A stretch of DNA of 64,000 nt, from assembly GCA_046348225.1 (NCBI GenBank), contig JAXMEQ010000003.1, positions 372,001-436,000 of the forward strand, given 5' to 3'. Below are positions 54,124-62,456 of this stretch, one piece after another (position 1 is the stretch's first letter; every line of letters starts with the position of its first letter). A program made the position numbers and the translations under genes. This DNA is from JAXMEQ01 sp046348225 (GTDB lineage Bacteria > Pseudomonadota > Gammaproteobacteria > Burkholderiales > Burkholderiaceae_C). The notes under the pieces were generated by a model, which saw only the letters and a program-made list of their open reading frames with translations, did no database searches and was not told the DNA's origin.

Positions 54124-55412
54124 CGGAAGCACTGCTGGGGTTCCTGGCCATCTTTGCCATGGCCGTGGTGCGCATCCCACTGGCGTTCGCCATGGGCGTG
54201 GTGGGCATCGTGGGCATCGGCCTCACCCGCGGCTGGATGCCCGCCTTTGCCAGCGCGGCGCAGGTGGTGCATGAAACCGGCTTTGCCTACACGCTGTCGG
54301 TCATTCCGCTGTTCATCCTGATGGGCAACTTCGTGGCGCGTGCCGGGCTGGCCCATGAGCTGTTCCATGCGGCCTACACCTTCATTGGTCACCGGCGCGG
54401 CGGCCTGGCGCACGCCACCATCGCCGCCTGCGCCGGCTTTGGTGCCATCTGCGGCTCCTCCATTGCCACGGCGGCCACCATGAGCAAGGTGGCCTACCCG
54501 TCGATGCGCAAGCTCGGCTACAGCGACTCGCTGTCCACCGGCGTGATCGCCGCCGGCGGCACGCTGGGCATCATGATTCCGCCTTCCACCATCATGGTGA
54601 TCTACGGCATCGTGACCGAGACGCACATCGGCAAGCTGTTTGCCGCAGGCGTGCTGCCTGGCCTGCTCACGGCACTGCTGATGATGCTGGCCGTGGTGAT
54701 CGTGACCTCGCGCGATCCGGAACATGCACCGGCCGGTGAAAAGTTCACCTGGTCGCAGCGCCTGGCGGCACTGCGCGGCATCTGGGGCGTACTGCTGCTC
54801 GTCGTGGTGGTGCTGGGCGGGATCTACGGCGGCGTGTTCACCGCCACCGAAGGTGCAGGCATTGGCGCAGCGGGTGCCTTCTTCTTTGCGCTCGGCCGTC
54901 GCGCGCTCACCTGGAAGATCCTCGCCGAGGTGCTGGTCGAATCTGCACGCACCACCGCCATGCTGTTCACGCTGCTGATCGCTGCCACCATCTTTGCCAA
55001 CTTCGTGAACTTCACCTCCATGCCGATGCAGCTGAAGGACACCATCACGCACCTGGGCCTGTCGCCGATCATGGTCGTCGCCGCCATGATGGTGATCTAC
55101 GTGATCCTTGGCACGGTGATGGAAGAGCTCACCATGGTGCTCCTGACCATCCCGCTATTTTTCCCGATCGTGGTGCAGCTCGGCTTCGACCCGGTATGGT
55201 TCGGCGTGCTGATCGTGATGGTGATCCAGATCGGCCTGATCTCGCCGCCTGTGGGCATGAACCTGTTTGTCATCAACACGCTGCTGCCCAGGGTCGGCCT
55301 CGGCGCGATCTTCCGTGGCGTCTGGCCCTACGTGATGGTGATGATCCTCACGCTGGGCATCCTGCTGGCATTCCCGCAGATCAGCCTGTGGCTGCCTTCG
55401 TTCATGAAGTAG
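54120..55412 (+). CDS. dctM: TRAP transporter large permease subunit (DctM)
   Basis: A 430 aa multi-helix permease: TEALLGFLAIFAMAVVRIPLAFAMG, GFGAICGSSIATAATMSKVAYPSMRKLGY, GGTLGIMIPPSTIMVIYGIVTE and LISPPVGMNLFVINTL. The start is GTG at 54120 within a GTGA overlap with the dctQ stop; the long frame from 54042 is inside dctQ. Its last 11 bases overlap the end of the convergent mechanosensitive channel gene. Confidence 0.94.
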   Translation: MTEALLGFLAIFAMAVVRIPLAFAMGVVGIVGIGLTRGWMPAFASAAQVVHETGFAYTLSVIPLFILMGNFVARAGLAHELFHAAYTFIGHRRGGLAHATIAACAGFGAICGSSIATAATMSKVAYPSMRKLGYSDSLSTGVIAAGGTLGIMIPPSTIMVIYGIVTETHIGKLFAAGVLPGLLTALLMMLAVVIVTSRDPEHAPAGEKFTWSQRLAALRGIWGVLLLVVVVLGGIYGGVFTATEGAGIGAAGAFFFALGRRALTWKILAEVLVESARTTAMLFTLLIAATIFANFVNFTSMPMQLKDTITHLGLSPIMVVAAMMVIYVILGTVMEELTMVLLTIPLFFPIVVQLGFDPVWFGVLIVMVIQIGLISPPVGMNLFVINTLLPRVGLGAIFRGVWPYVMVMILTLGILLAFPQISLWLPSFMK

Positions 55413-56676
55413 CGGCCGGGCTGTCCGCAGGCGCCTTCAGGTGCACCACACGCTGTGGCCAGGGAATATCGATGCCCGCCGCCCGCAGCGCCTTCAGGAT
55501 GGCCATGTTGATGTCCGAGCGAACATTCAGCTGGCCGTTCTCGGGGTCTTCTATCCAGAACAACAACTGGAACTCCAGCCCGTCGGCCCCGAATTTTGCC
55601 AACCGGGCGCCCGGTGCCGGGTCCTTCAGCACCCGCGGGCTGACCAGGGCGCACTGCTCAAGAATGCGCACCACCTCGTCCACATCGCTGTCGTAGCCCA
55701 CGGCCACGTCGGTGCTCAGCAGCACGCGTGAATCGGCCAGCGAGAGGTTTTCAATGCGCTCGGTGATCAGCTTTTCATTCGGGACAATCGACTCGCGCCC
55801 GTTGGCGGCGCGGATCAGCGTGTAGCGGGTCTTGATGTCCATCACGGTGCCCTCGAAGCTGTCCACCCGCACCGTGTCACCGATGCGCAGCGACCGCTCG
55901 AACAGGATCACGAAACCGCTCACATAGTTGGCCGCCAGCTTCTGCAGCCCGAAGCCCAGGCCCACGCCAAGCGCACCGCCCAGCACCGACAGGGCCGTCA
56001 GGTCCACGCCCACGGCCGACAGCGCGAACAGCAGCCCCACGAGCAGCAGCACCGCGCGCAACGCGTTGCCCGCCACCTTGCGCAATGACAGGTCGGCCAC
56101 CGTCTCGGTCAGGATGCGCTTTTCCAGCGCGGCCGAAATCCACAACGCCAGCACCAGCACCACGCCCGACCACAGCACGCCTTCCACCAGGTTCAGCAGG
56201 CTGATCTTGCTCTTGCCCAGGACGAACTGGATGGCGTCCATCTCCTTCATGACGTCCGGCAGCAGGCCGACGATCCACAGCACCGCCGCGATCCAGGCCA
56301 GCCAGGAAAACAGCCGCTCGACCAGCCGGGCCAGGCCCGAGGCCGGGAACGCCACGGTGAACACCCGCGCCAGGAAGCGGATGCCGGCGAGAGAGACCAG
56401 CACCGGCACCGCGATGCGCAGCACCGGCACTGCCTGGTAATCGTCCAGCACATTGCGGGCGGTGTAGGTCAGCACCAGCGACAGCAACGGGAACAGCAAG
56501 CCGTCGACCACGGCGCGGCCGAACCAGATCGAGTCTTTGGCCTGGTGTCGACCCGCCAGCCAGCACACGCCGAACGCCAGCACCAGGCAAGCGGCCAGCA
56601 CGCCCAGTTCGGCCGGTACGCCGGGCTGGGCCAGGTCGCGCAACAGCTTGTCCAGTTCGGTCATGGGCAAGTTCAC
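55402..56676 (-). CDS. MscS-family mechanosensitive ion channel
   Basis: A 424 aa membrane protein. Several N-terminal helices (LGVLAACLVLAFGVCWLAGR and others) precede the MscS core: pore helix ALSVLGGALGVGLGFGLQKLAANYVSGFVILFERSLRIGDTVRVDSFEGTVMDIKTRYTLIRAANGRESIVPNEKLITERIENLS, then a soluble cytosolic domain. It releases solutes on hypo-osmotic shock. The GTG at 56676 overlaps the stop of the upstream enoyl-CoA hydratase gene (GTGA) with GGAAGAA before it; ATG at 56664 is the alternative. Confidence 0.91.
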   Translation of the reverse strand: MNLPMTELDKLLRDLAQPGVPAELGVLAACLVLAFGVCWLAGRHQAKDSIWFGRAVVDGLLFPLLSLVLTYTARNVLDDYQAVPVLRIAVPVLVSLAGIRFLARVFTVAFPASGLARLVERLFSWLAWIAAVLWIVGLLPDVMKEMDAIQFVLGKSKISLLNLVEGVLWSGVVLVLALWISAALEKRILTETVADLSLRKVAGNALRAVLLLVGLLFALSAVGVDLTALSVLGGALGVGLGFGLQKLAANYVSGFVILFERSLRIGDTVRVDSFEGTVMDIKTRYTLIRAANGRESIVPNEKLITERIENLSLADSRVLLSTDVAVGYDSDVDEVVRILEQCALVSPRVLKDPAPGARLAKFGADGLEFQLLFWIEDPENGQLNVRSDINMAILKALRAAGIDIPWPQRVVHLKAPADSPAATS

Positions 56677-57449
56677 TTCTTCCAGGCGGGGGGGCGCTTT
56701 TCGGTGAAGGCCAGCACCCCTTCCTGGGCGCAGGCGTCCATCATGTTCACGGCCATGGTCTGGCCCGCCAGCTGATAGGCCGCCTCGGTCCCCAGTTCGC
56801 GCTGGCGGTAGAACAGCGCCTTGCCCATGGCCAGCGCCACCCGCGGCTTGGCCAGGATGCTGGCCAACAGCTGTTCCACTTCGGCGTCCAGCTGGTCAGG
56901 GGCGGCCACCCGGTTCACCAGCGCGCGCTCCAGGGCCTGCTGCGCACTGATGAACTCGCCCGTGACCAGCATCTCCATGGCCTGCTTGGCCGGCACGTTG
57001 CGCAGCAGCGGCACACTGGGGGTGGCACAGAACAGGCCGAAATTGACACCGCTGACAGCGAAACGCGCCTCGCTCGATGCCACCGCCAGGTCGCATTGCG
57101 CGACCAGCTGGCAGCCCGCCGCCGTGGCCACGCCCTGCACCCGCGCAATCACCGGTACCGGCAGTTTCTGCAGGCTCAGCATCATGCGGCTGCACTTGGC
57201 AAACAGCGCCTGGTAATGCGCCAGCGAGGGCGTGGCGATCATTTCCTTGAGGTTGTGCCCCGGGCAAAACGCCTTGCCACGGGCGCCCAGCACCACGGCC
57301 CGCGCGGTATCGTCCTGCGCCACGCGGTCCAGCGCTGCCTGCAGCGCGTCCAGCATCTCGTCGCCCAGCGCGTTGAAATTGTCCGGGCGGTTCATCGTGA
57401 GCGTCCACACGCCCCGGCTGTCACGTTGCTGGATCAGTGCTTCTTCCAT
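56673..57449 (-). CDS. Enoyl-CoA hydratase/isomerase family protein
   Basis: A 258 aa crotonase-fold protein: GKAFCPGHNLKEMI and ARVQGVATAAGCQLVAQCDLAVASSEARFAVSGVNFGLFCATPSVPLLRNV provide the oxyanion-hole regions; it ends ACAQEGVLAFTEKRPPAWKK. It is closest to the ECHDC3-like group, where one catalytic Glu is often missing, so activity is uncertain. ATG at 57449 lies 4 bases after the HDAC-like stop. Operon order HDAC-like, hydratase-like, mscS. Confidence 0.86.
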   Translation of the reverse strand: MEEALIQQRDSRGVWTLTMNRPDNFNALGDEMLDALQAALDRVAQDDTARAVVLGARGKAFCPGHNLKEMIATPSLAHYQALFAKCSRMMLSLQKLPVPVIARVQGVATAAGCQLVAQCDLAVASSEARFAVSGVNFGLFCATPSVPLLRNVPAKQAMEMLVTGEFISAQQALERALVNRVAAPDQLDAEVEQLLASILAKPRVALAMGKALFYRQRELGTEAAYQLAGQTMAVNMMDACAQEGVLAFTEKRPPAWKK

Positions 57450-57453
57450 CGCT

Positions 57454-58422
57454 TCACAGATCCGCCAGCTCGCGGATATGGGCTTCCACGCTGCGGGCCA
57501 GCGCACCCAGGTTGTAGCCGCCTTCCAGGCACGAGACGATGCGGCCCTGCGCGTGCCGCCGCGCCACATCCTTGATGCGCGCGGTGATCCAGCTGTAGTC
57601 GGCCTCGGTCAGGCCGAGCTGACCGAGGTCGTCTTCGCGGTGCGCATCAAACCCGGCACTGACGAAAATCATCTCCGGCTTGAACGCCTCCAGCCGGGGC
57701 ATCCAGGCCTGCTCCACCAGTTCCCGCACCGCCATGCCGCGCGTGTAGGCAGGCACCGGGACGTTCACCATGTTGGCCGCCGGGCTTTGCGCGCCAGTGT
57801 AGGGATAGAACGGGTGCTGGAAGATGCCCACCATCAGCACCCGCGGGTCATCGGCCAGGATGTCTTCGGTGCCATTGCCGTGGTGAACGTCAAAGTCCAC
57901 CACCGCCACGCGCTGCAGGCCATGGCGCTCCAGCGCATAGCGGGCAGCGATGGCCACGTTGTTGAAGAAGCAGAATCCCATGGCCCGGTCCCGGCAGGCA
58001 TGGTGCCCCGGCGGGCGCACGGCGCAGAATGCGTTTTCCAGTTCGCCCGCCATCACCGCGTCGGTGGCGGCCAGCGCCGCGCCGGCGGCCCGCAGCGATG
58101 CCGCCCAGGTGTGGACGTTGATGGAGGTGTCTGGATCAATCTGCGCATGGGTCGGGCCACCGGCGTTGATCTCGTCTGCCAGCTGGTCGCTCAGCCCGCG
58201 CATGGCGGCCACATGCATGCGGCCATGGGCCAGCTCGATGTCGTGCAGCGGCGCCTCAGGCGCCTCGCGCCGGTCCAGCAGGTCGCCGACGCCGGACGTC
58301 AGCAAGCGGTCCTCGATCGCGTCCAGCCGCTCGGGGCACTCGGGGTGGCCCGCGCCCATCTCATGCTTCCAGCAGTCCCGGTGGGTGAAATAACCAGTGG
58401 CGCCCATGTGAAAAAAATTCAT
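57454..58422 (-). CDS. Histone deacetylase-like (arginase/deacetylase fold) amidohydrolase
   Basis: A 322 aa zinc-dependent deacetylase-family protein (acetoin utilisation/acetylpolyamine amidohydrolase type). Visible are GHPECPERLDAI, the charge-relay/catalytic AVRPPGHHACRDRAMGFCFFNN, zinc ligands in VVDFDVHHGNGTED and the third Asp in FVSAGFDAHREDDLG, plus the Tyr region CLEGGYNLGAL. It removes acetyl groups from small amines or protein Lys. The ATG at 58422 is only 13 bases from the divergent moxR ATG; MGATGYF at 58407 is a possible later start. Confidence 0.88.
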   Translation of the reverse strand: MNFFHMGATGYFTHRDCWKHEMGAGHPECPERLDAIEDRLLTSGVGDLLDRREAPEAPLHDIELAHGRMHVAAMRGLSDQLADEINAGGPTHAQIDPDTSINVHTWAASLRAAGAALAATDAVMAGELENAFCAVRPPGHHACRDRAMGFCFFNNVAIAARYALERHGLQRVAVVDFDVHHGNGTEDILADDPRVLMVGIFQHPFYPYTGAQSPAANMVNVPVPAYTRGMAVRELVEQAWMPRLEAFKPEMIFVSAGFDAHREDDLGQLGLTEADYSWITARIKDVARRHAQGRIVSCLEGGYNLGALARSVEAHIRELADL

Positions 58423-58435
58423 GTAACGTCGTGCC

Positions 58436-59356
58436 ATGGATGCACAACAAAAACTCAAAACGCTTCTGGATCAGCTTAACACGGTGATCGTGGGCAAGCC
58501 GACCCAGGTGCAGGACTGCGTGGCCTGCCTGCTGGCCGGCGGCCACCTGCTGATCGAGGACGTGCCAGGGGTCGGCAAGACCACCCTGGCCCATGCGCTG
58601 GCCCGTTCGTTCGGCCTGCACTTTTCCCGCGTGCAGTTCACGGCCGACCTGATGCCCAGCGACCTGTCGGGCGTGTCGATCTACGAGCGCGGCAAGGAAG
58701 CCTTTGTGTTCCACCCCGGCCCGGTGTTTGCCCAGGTGTTGCTGGCCGACGAGATCAACCGCGCCAGCCCCAAGACCCAAAGCGCGCTGCTCGAAGCCAT
58801 GGAGGAAAAACAGGTCACGGTGGAAGGCGAAACCCGCCCGCTGCCCAGCCCCTTCTTCGTGATCGCCACCCAGAACCCGCACGACCAGCTGGGCACCTTT
58901 GCGCTGCCCGAAAGCCAGCTCGACCGCTTCCTGATGCGCATTTCGCTGGGTTACCCCGACCGCTCGGCCGAACGTGAGCTGCTGGCCGGCAACGACCGGC
59001 GCGACATGGTGCTCAACCTGCAGGGCACGCTGACGCCGATCGAGCTGGACTGGCTGCAACGCCGCGTGCTGGAGATCCACACCGCCGAGCCGCTGCTGAA
59101 CTACGTGCAGGACCTGATTGACGCGACCCGCTCGGGCCGCTGGTTCCTGCAGGGCCTGAGCCCGCGCGCCGGCATTGCGGTGGTGCGCGCGGCCAAGGCA
59201 CAGGCCCTGCTGGCCGGGCGCGACTATGTGGCGCCTGACGATGTGCAGGCCATCCTGCCGCAGACCATTGCGCACCGGCTGGTGCCCGTGGGCGACGCCG
59301 GCCGCGGACCGGTGGAGCAGGTGCGCGCAATGATCGAGTCCGTACCGCTGGCCTGA
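58436..59356 (+). CDS. MoxR-family AAA+ ATPase
   Basis: A 306 aa AAA+ ATPase: Walker A in EDVPGVGKTTLAHALARS near residue 45, Walker B in VLLADEINRASPKTQSALLEAMEEKQVTVEG, sensor 1 in FVIATQNPHDQLGTFALPESQLDRFLMRI. MoxR proteins are chaperones that usually work with DUF58/VWA proteins encoded next to them, as here. It begins the plus-strand run moxR-DUF58-transglutaminase-mltB. ATG at 58436 is divergent from the HDAC-like gene. Confidence 0.94.
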   Translation: MDAQQKLKTLLDQLNTVIVGKPTQVQDCVACLLAGGHLLIEDVPGVGKTTLAHALARSFGLHFSRVQFTADLMPSDLSGVSIYERGKEAFVFHPGPVFAQVLLADEINRASPKTQSALLEAMEEKQVTVEGETRPLPSPFFVIATQNPHDQLGTFALPESQLDRFLMRISLGYPDRSAERELLAGNDRRDMVLNLQGTLTPIELDWLQRRVLEIHTAEPLLNYVQDLIDATRSGRWFLQGLSPRAGIAVVRAAKAQALLAGRDYVAPDDVQAILPQTIAHRLVPVGDAGRGPVEQVRAMIESVPLA

Positions 59357-59361
59357 CCGCC

Positions 59362-60429
59362 ATGGTGAGCGGATCCCACCCCAGTGCACCCGTGGAACCG
59401 GCTTCGCCGGGCCACTGGGTGCGCCCCCCCGGGGGGGAGGCGCCGAAGGCGCTTCGGGGGGGGTGGGGAATACGCCAACGCTTTCAGCGCTGGTGGCAGT
59501 CAAGGCTGCCTCTGTCCGACACCATCACGCTGACCCAACGCAATGTGTACATCCTGCCCACGCGCCCCGGCTTCATGCTCGGTGCCACGCTGCTCGTCCT
59601 GCTGGTGGCCAGCATCAATTACCAGCTCAACCTGGGCTACCTGCTGACCTTCCTGCTGGCCGGCAGTGCCGTGGTGGGCATGCATGTGTGCCATGGCACG
59701 CTGCGCGGACTTGCTATGAATTTGATAGCGCCTGACGCACAGTTCATGGGGGCCAGCGCCACATTTGGCATTACGCTGGTGAACAGCCGGCGCACCGTGC
59801 GGCATGGCATCGGGCTGGCAGTGCTGGACAGCACCCATGCCGACCACTGGGCCTGGACCGACGTGCCCGCCCAGGGCACCAGCACAGTGCAGGTGGCCTT
59901 CCGGCCGGCGCGGCGCGGCCTGCAGCGGGTACCGCCGCTGACGGCGGAAACCCGCTTTCCACTGGGCACTTTCCGCGTCTGGACCGTGTGGCGGCCGGCG
60001 GCCGAAGTGCTGGTGTACCCGGCGCCGGAAGCCTTCCCGCCGCCGCTGCCGCCGGGCGAGCCGCGCAGCGGCGGCGCGGCCGCCGCGCGCCAGCAGACCA
60101 CCGGTGAATTCGACGGCGTGCGGGGCTACCGCCGGGGCGACCCGCTCAAGCTCGTGGTGTGGAAAAAGGCGGCCAGCGCCATGGCCCGTGGCTCCGACGA
60201 ACTGGTCAGCCGCGACACCCAGCAGACCCAGCGCTACGAGCTGTGGCTGGACTTTGCACACACGGGCTTGCAGGACACCGAAGGCAGGCTCTCGCGCCTG
60301 TGCGCCTGGGTGCTGCAGGCCGACCGGCTGGGGGTGGACTACGGCCTGCGCCTGCCGGGCGTGGAGATCAAGCCCGCCTGTGGCGAAGCCCACAAGCGCC
60401 GCTGCCTGGAGGCGCTGGCCCTGTGTTGA
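59362..60429 (+). CDS. DUF58 domain membrane protein
   Basis: A 355 aa protein. After an unusual proline/glycine-rich N-terminus it has two membrane helices (GFMLGATLLVLLVASINYQLN and GYLLTFLLAGSAVVGMHVC), then a beta-rich part and the DUF58 motif GEFDGVRGYRRGDPLKLVVWKKAASA near residue 250, typical of MoxR partners. Residues 7-35 are encoded by a family-2 repeat and residues 117-133 (LAMNLIAPDAQFMGASA) by a family-1 repeat. The true start may lie inside the first repeat, but the conserved RFQRWWQ..LTQRNVYILPTRPGF requires translation from upstream of 59480. Its function is unknown. Confidence 0.85.
   Translation: MVSGSHPSAPVEPASPGHWVRPPGGEAPKALRGGWGIRQRFQRWWQSRLPLSDTITLTQRNVYILPTRPGFMLGATLLVLLVASINYQLNLGYLLTFLLAGSAVVGMHVCHGTLRGLAMNLIAPDAQFMGASATFGITLVNSRRTVRHGIGLAVLDSTHADHWAWTDVPAQGTSTVQVAFRPARRGLQRVPPLTAETRFPLGTFRVWTVWRPAAEVLVYPAPEAFPPPLPPGEPRSGGAAAARQQTTGEFDGVRGYRRGDPLKLVVWKKAASAMARGSDELVSRDTQQTQRYELWLDFAHTGLQDTEGRLSRLCAWVLQADRLGVDYGLRLPGVEIKPACGEAHKRRCLEALALC
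59381..59466. repeat. Dispersed palindromic repeat family 2, copy 2, inside the DUF58 gene
   Basis: CCAGTGCACCCGTGG, AACCGGCTTCGCCGGGCC, ACTGGGTGCGCCCCCC, GGGGGGGAGGCGCCGAAGG, CGCTTCGGGGGGGGTGGG. Same architecture as 50426-50512, with compensatory arms GCACCC/GGGTGC in place of GGCCGCC/GGCGGC. Confidence 0.85.
59711..59760 (-). repeat. Dispersed repeat family 1, copy G, inside the DUF58 gene
   Basis: TTGCTATGAATTTGATAGC followed by GCCTGACGCAC and a degenerate GGGGCCAGCGCC arm. In the gene frame it reads LAMNLIAPDAQFMGASA, parallel to ATNLIAPHAEDTRAAA in copy C. Confidence 0.75.
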
Positions 60430-62456
60430 AAGGCCTTTCCGCCCGCCTGAACGCGCTGCCGCGCGACGGCCGCGACACGCTGTTCCTGCTGGCCGTGATC
60501 GCCTGGGTGGTGATGCCACAGGTGGGGAACCTGCCGCTGTGGTGCAGCGCCCTGGCCGCCGGCGTGCTGCTCTGGCGCGGCTGGCTGGCGCTCGGTGCGC
60601 GGCCACTGCCGGGCAAATGGTGGCTGCTGGCCCTGCTGGCACTGACGATTGGCGCCACCCTGCTGACCCACCGCACGCTGCTGGGGCGCGACGCCGGCGT
60701 CACGCTCATCGTGGTGCTGCTGGCGCTCAAGACGCTGGAGCTGCGGGCCCGGCGCGACGCCTTCGTCATCTTCTTCCTGGGCTTCTTCACGATGCTCACC
60801 AACTTCTTCTTCTCGCAGTCGCTGCTCACGGCGGCGGCGATGCTGGTGGCGCTGCTGGGCCTGCTGACCGCGCTGGTCAACGCGCACATGCCGGTGGGGC
60901 GCCCGCCGCTGTTGCAGGCCGCGCGCACTGCGGGCTGGATGGCCCTGGTGGGGGCGCCCATCATGGTGGTGCTGTTCCTGCTGTTCCCGCGGCTGGCGCC
61001 GCTGTGGGGCATCCCCAGCGACGGCCTGAGCGGGCGCAGCGGCCTGTCTTCCACCATGCAGGTGGGCAGCATTGCGCGGCTGGCGCTCGACGAAACCATC
61101 GCCCTGCGCGTGAAGTTCGAAGGCCCGCCACCGCCGCAGAGCGAGCTGTACTTCCGCGGCCCGGTGCTCACCCGCTTCGACGGGCGCGAATGGCAGCCGC
61201 TGCAGCCGCGCCTGGGCGCCCGGGTGCCGCTGATGCAGTTCTCGCCGGCCAACCTGCAGGTCCAGGGCCCGCCGCTGCGCTACGAAGTGACGATGGAGCC
61301 GAGCAACCGGCCCTGGCTCATGGTGCTGGACGTGGCCGTCAAGCCACCGGCACTGCCGGGCATGGCCAGCTTTCTCACCCAGGAACTGCAATGGGTGGCC
61401 GAGCGGCCGCTGACCGACATCGTGCGCTACCAGGCCGAGAGCCACACCCGCTTCAGCTACGGCCCGCGGCGCGATGCCGGCGTGCTGCCCGAGTACCGCG
61501 AGCTGCCCCCCGGCTTCAACCCGCGCACGCTGCAACTGGCGCTGGACATCCGGCGTGACCCGCGCTACGCCACGGCCGACACCCCCGCACTGGTGGACGC
61601 CGTGCTCGAGCGCCTGCGCACGGGCGGCTACACCTACACGCTGGAGCCCGGTGTCTATGGCCAGCACACGGCGGACGAGTTCTGGTTTGACCGGCGCGAA
61701 GGGTTCTGCGAACACATCGCCTCGGCCTTTGTCGTGCTGATGCGCGGGCTGGACGTGCCGGCGCGCATCGTCACCGGCTACCAGGGCGGCGAGCGCAACA
61801 GCGTGGACGGCTTCTGGACGCTGCGCCAGAGCGACGCCCACGCCTGGGCCGAAGTCTGGGTGGCGGGCGACGGCTGGGTGCGGGTGGACCCGACCTCGGC
61901 CGTGGCGCCCGGGCGCACCGGCGCCTTCGAACGGCTGCGCCCGCCGCAGGGCGCCGTGGCCGCCGCCTTTGGCGTGGTGGTCAGCCCTGACGTGGCGGCC
62001 CGCCTGCGCGCGGCCTGGGAAGCCGTCAACAACCGCTGGAACCAGTGGGTGCTGAACTACACGCAAAGCAAGCAGCTCGACCTGCTGAAGAACATCGGCT
62101 TCAGCTCGCCCAGCTGGGAAGACCTGGCCTATGTGCTGCTGGGCCTGCTGGTGGGTGTGAGCCTGGCCGGTGCGCTGTGGACGCTGTGGGAACGCACCCG
62201 GCACGACCCCTGGCTGCGCCTGCTGGAGCGGGCGCAACGCCGGCTGCAAAAAGCCGGTGTGGCCGTGGCGCCCACCATGCCGCCGCGCCAGCTGGCCCGG
62301 GCCGCGCACGCCACCCTGGGCGATCGTGCGCAGGCCGTGGCCGACTGGCTGCTGCGCCTGGAGGCCTTGCGCTATGCGCGGGACAGCGGTGCCAGCGGCA
62401 AGGCGCGGCTCGCTACACTGCAACGCGAGTTCAACCAACTGGCCTGGCCCCCGTGA
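60423..62456 (+). CDS. DUF3488/transglutaminase-like membrane protein (TgpA-like)
   Basis: A 677 aa protein. The N-terminal 180 residues hold about six membrane helices (DUF3488). A large periplasmic transglutaminase-like domain follows, with the catalytic triad in FDRREGFCEHIASAFVVLMRGLDVPARIVTGY (Cys), SDAHAWAEVWV (His) and WVRVDPTSAVAPGR (Asp). A further membrane helix (LAYVLLGLLVGVSLAGALWTLW) and a cytoplasmic tail end it. GTG at 60423 has GGAGG about 9 bases upstream and overlaps the DUF58 stop; TTG at 60426 is an alternative. TgpA of Pseudomonas is essential, but its substrate is unknown. Confidence 0.9.
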   Translation: MLKGLSARLNALPRDGRDTLFLLAVIAWVVMPQVGNLPLWCSALAAGVLLWRGWLALGARPLPGKWWLLALLALTIGATLLTHRTLLGRDAGVTLIVVLLALKTLELRARRDAFVIFFLGFFTMLTNFFFSQSLLTAAAMLVALLGLLTALVNAHMPVGRPPLLQAARTAGWMALVGAPIMVVLFLLFPRLAPLWGIPSDGLSGRSGLSSTMQVGSIARLALDETIALRVKFEGPPPPQSELYFRGPVLTRFDGREWQPLQPRLGARVPLMQFSPANLQVQGPPLRYEVTMEPSNRPWLMVLDVAVKPPALPGMASFLTQELQWVAERPLTDIVRYQAESHTRFSYGPRRDAGVLPEYRELPPGFNPRTLQLALDIRRDPRYATADTPALVDAVLERLRTGGYTYTLEPGVYGQHTADEFWFDRREGFCEHIASAFVVLMRGLDVPARIVTGYQGGERNSVDGFWTLRQSDAHAWAEVWVAGDGWVRVDPTSAVAPGRTGAFERLRPPQGAVAAAFGVVVSPDVAARLRAAWEAVNNRWNQWVLNYTQSKQLDLLKNIGFSSPSWEDLAYVLLGLLVGVSLAGALWTLWERTRHDPWLRLLERAQRRLQKAGVAVAPTMPPRQLARAAHATLGDRAQAVADWLLRLEALRYARDSGASGKARLATLQREFNQLAWPP

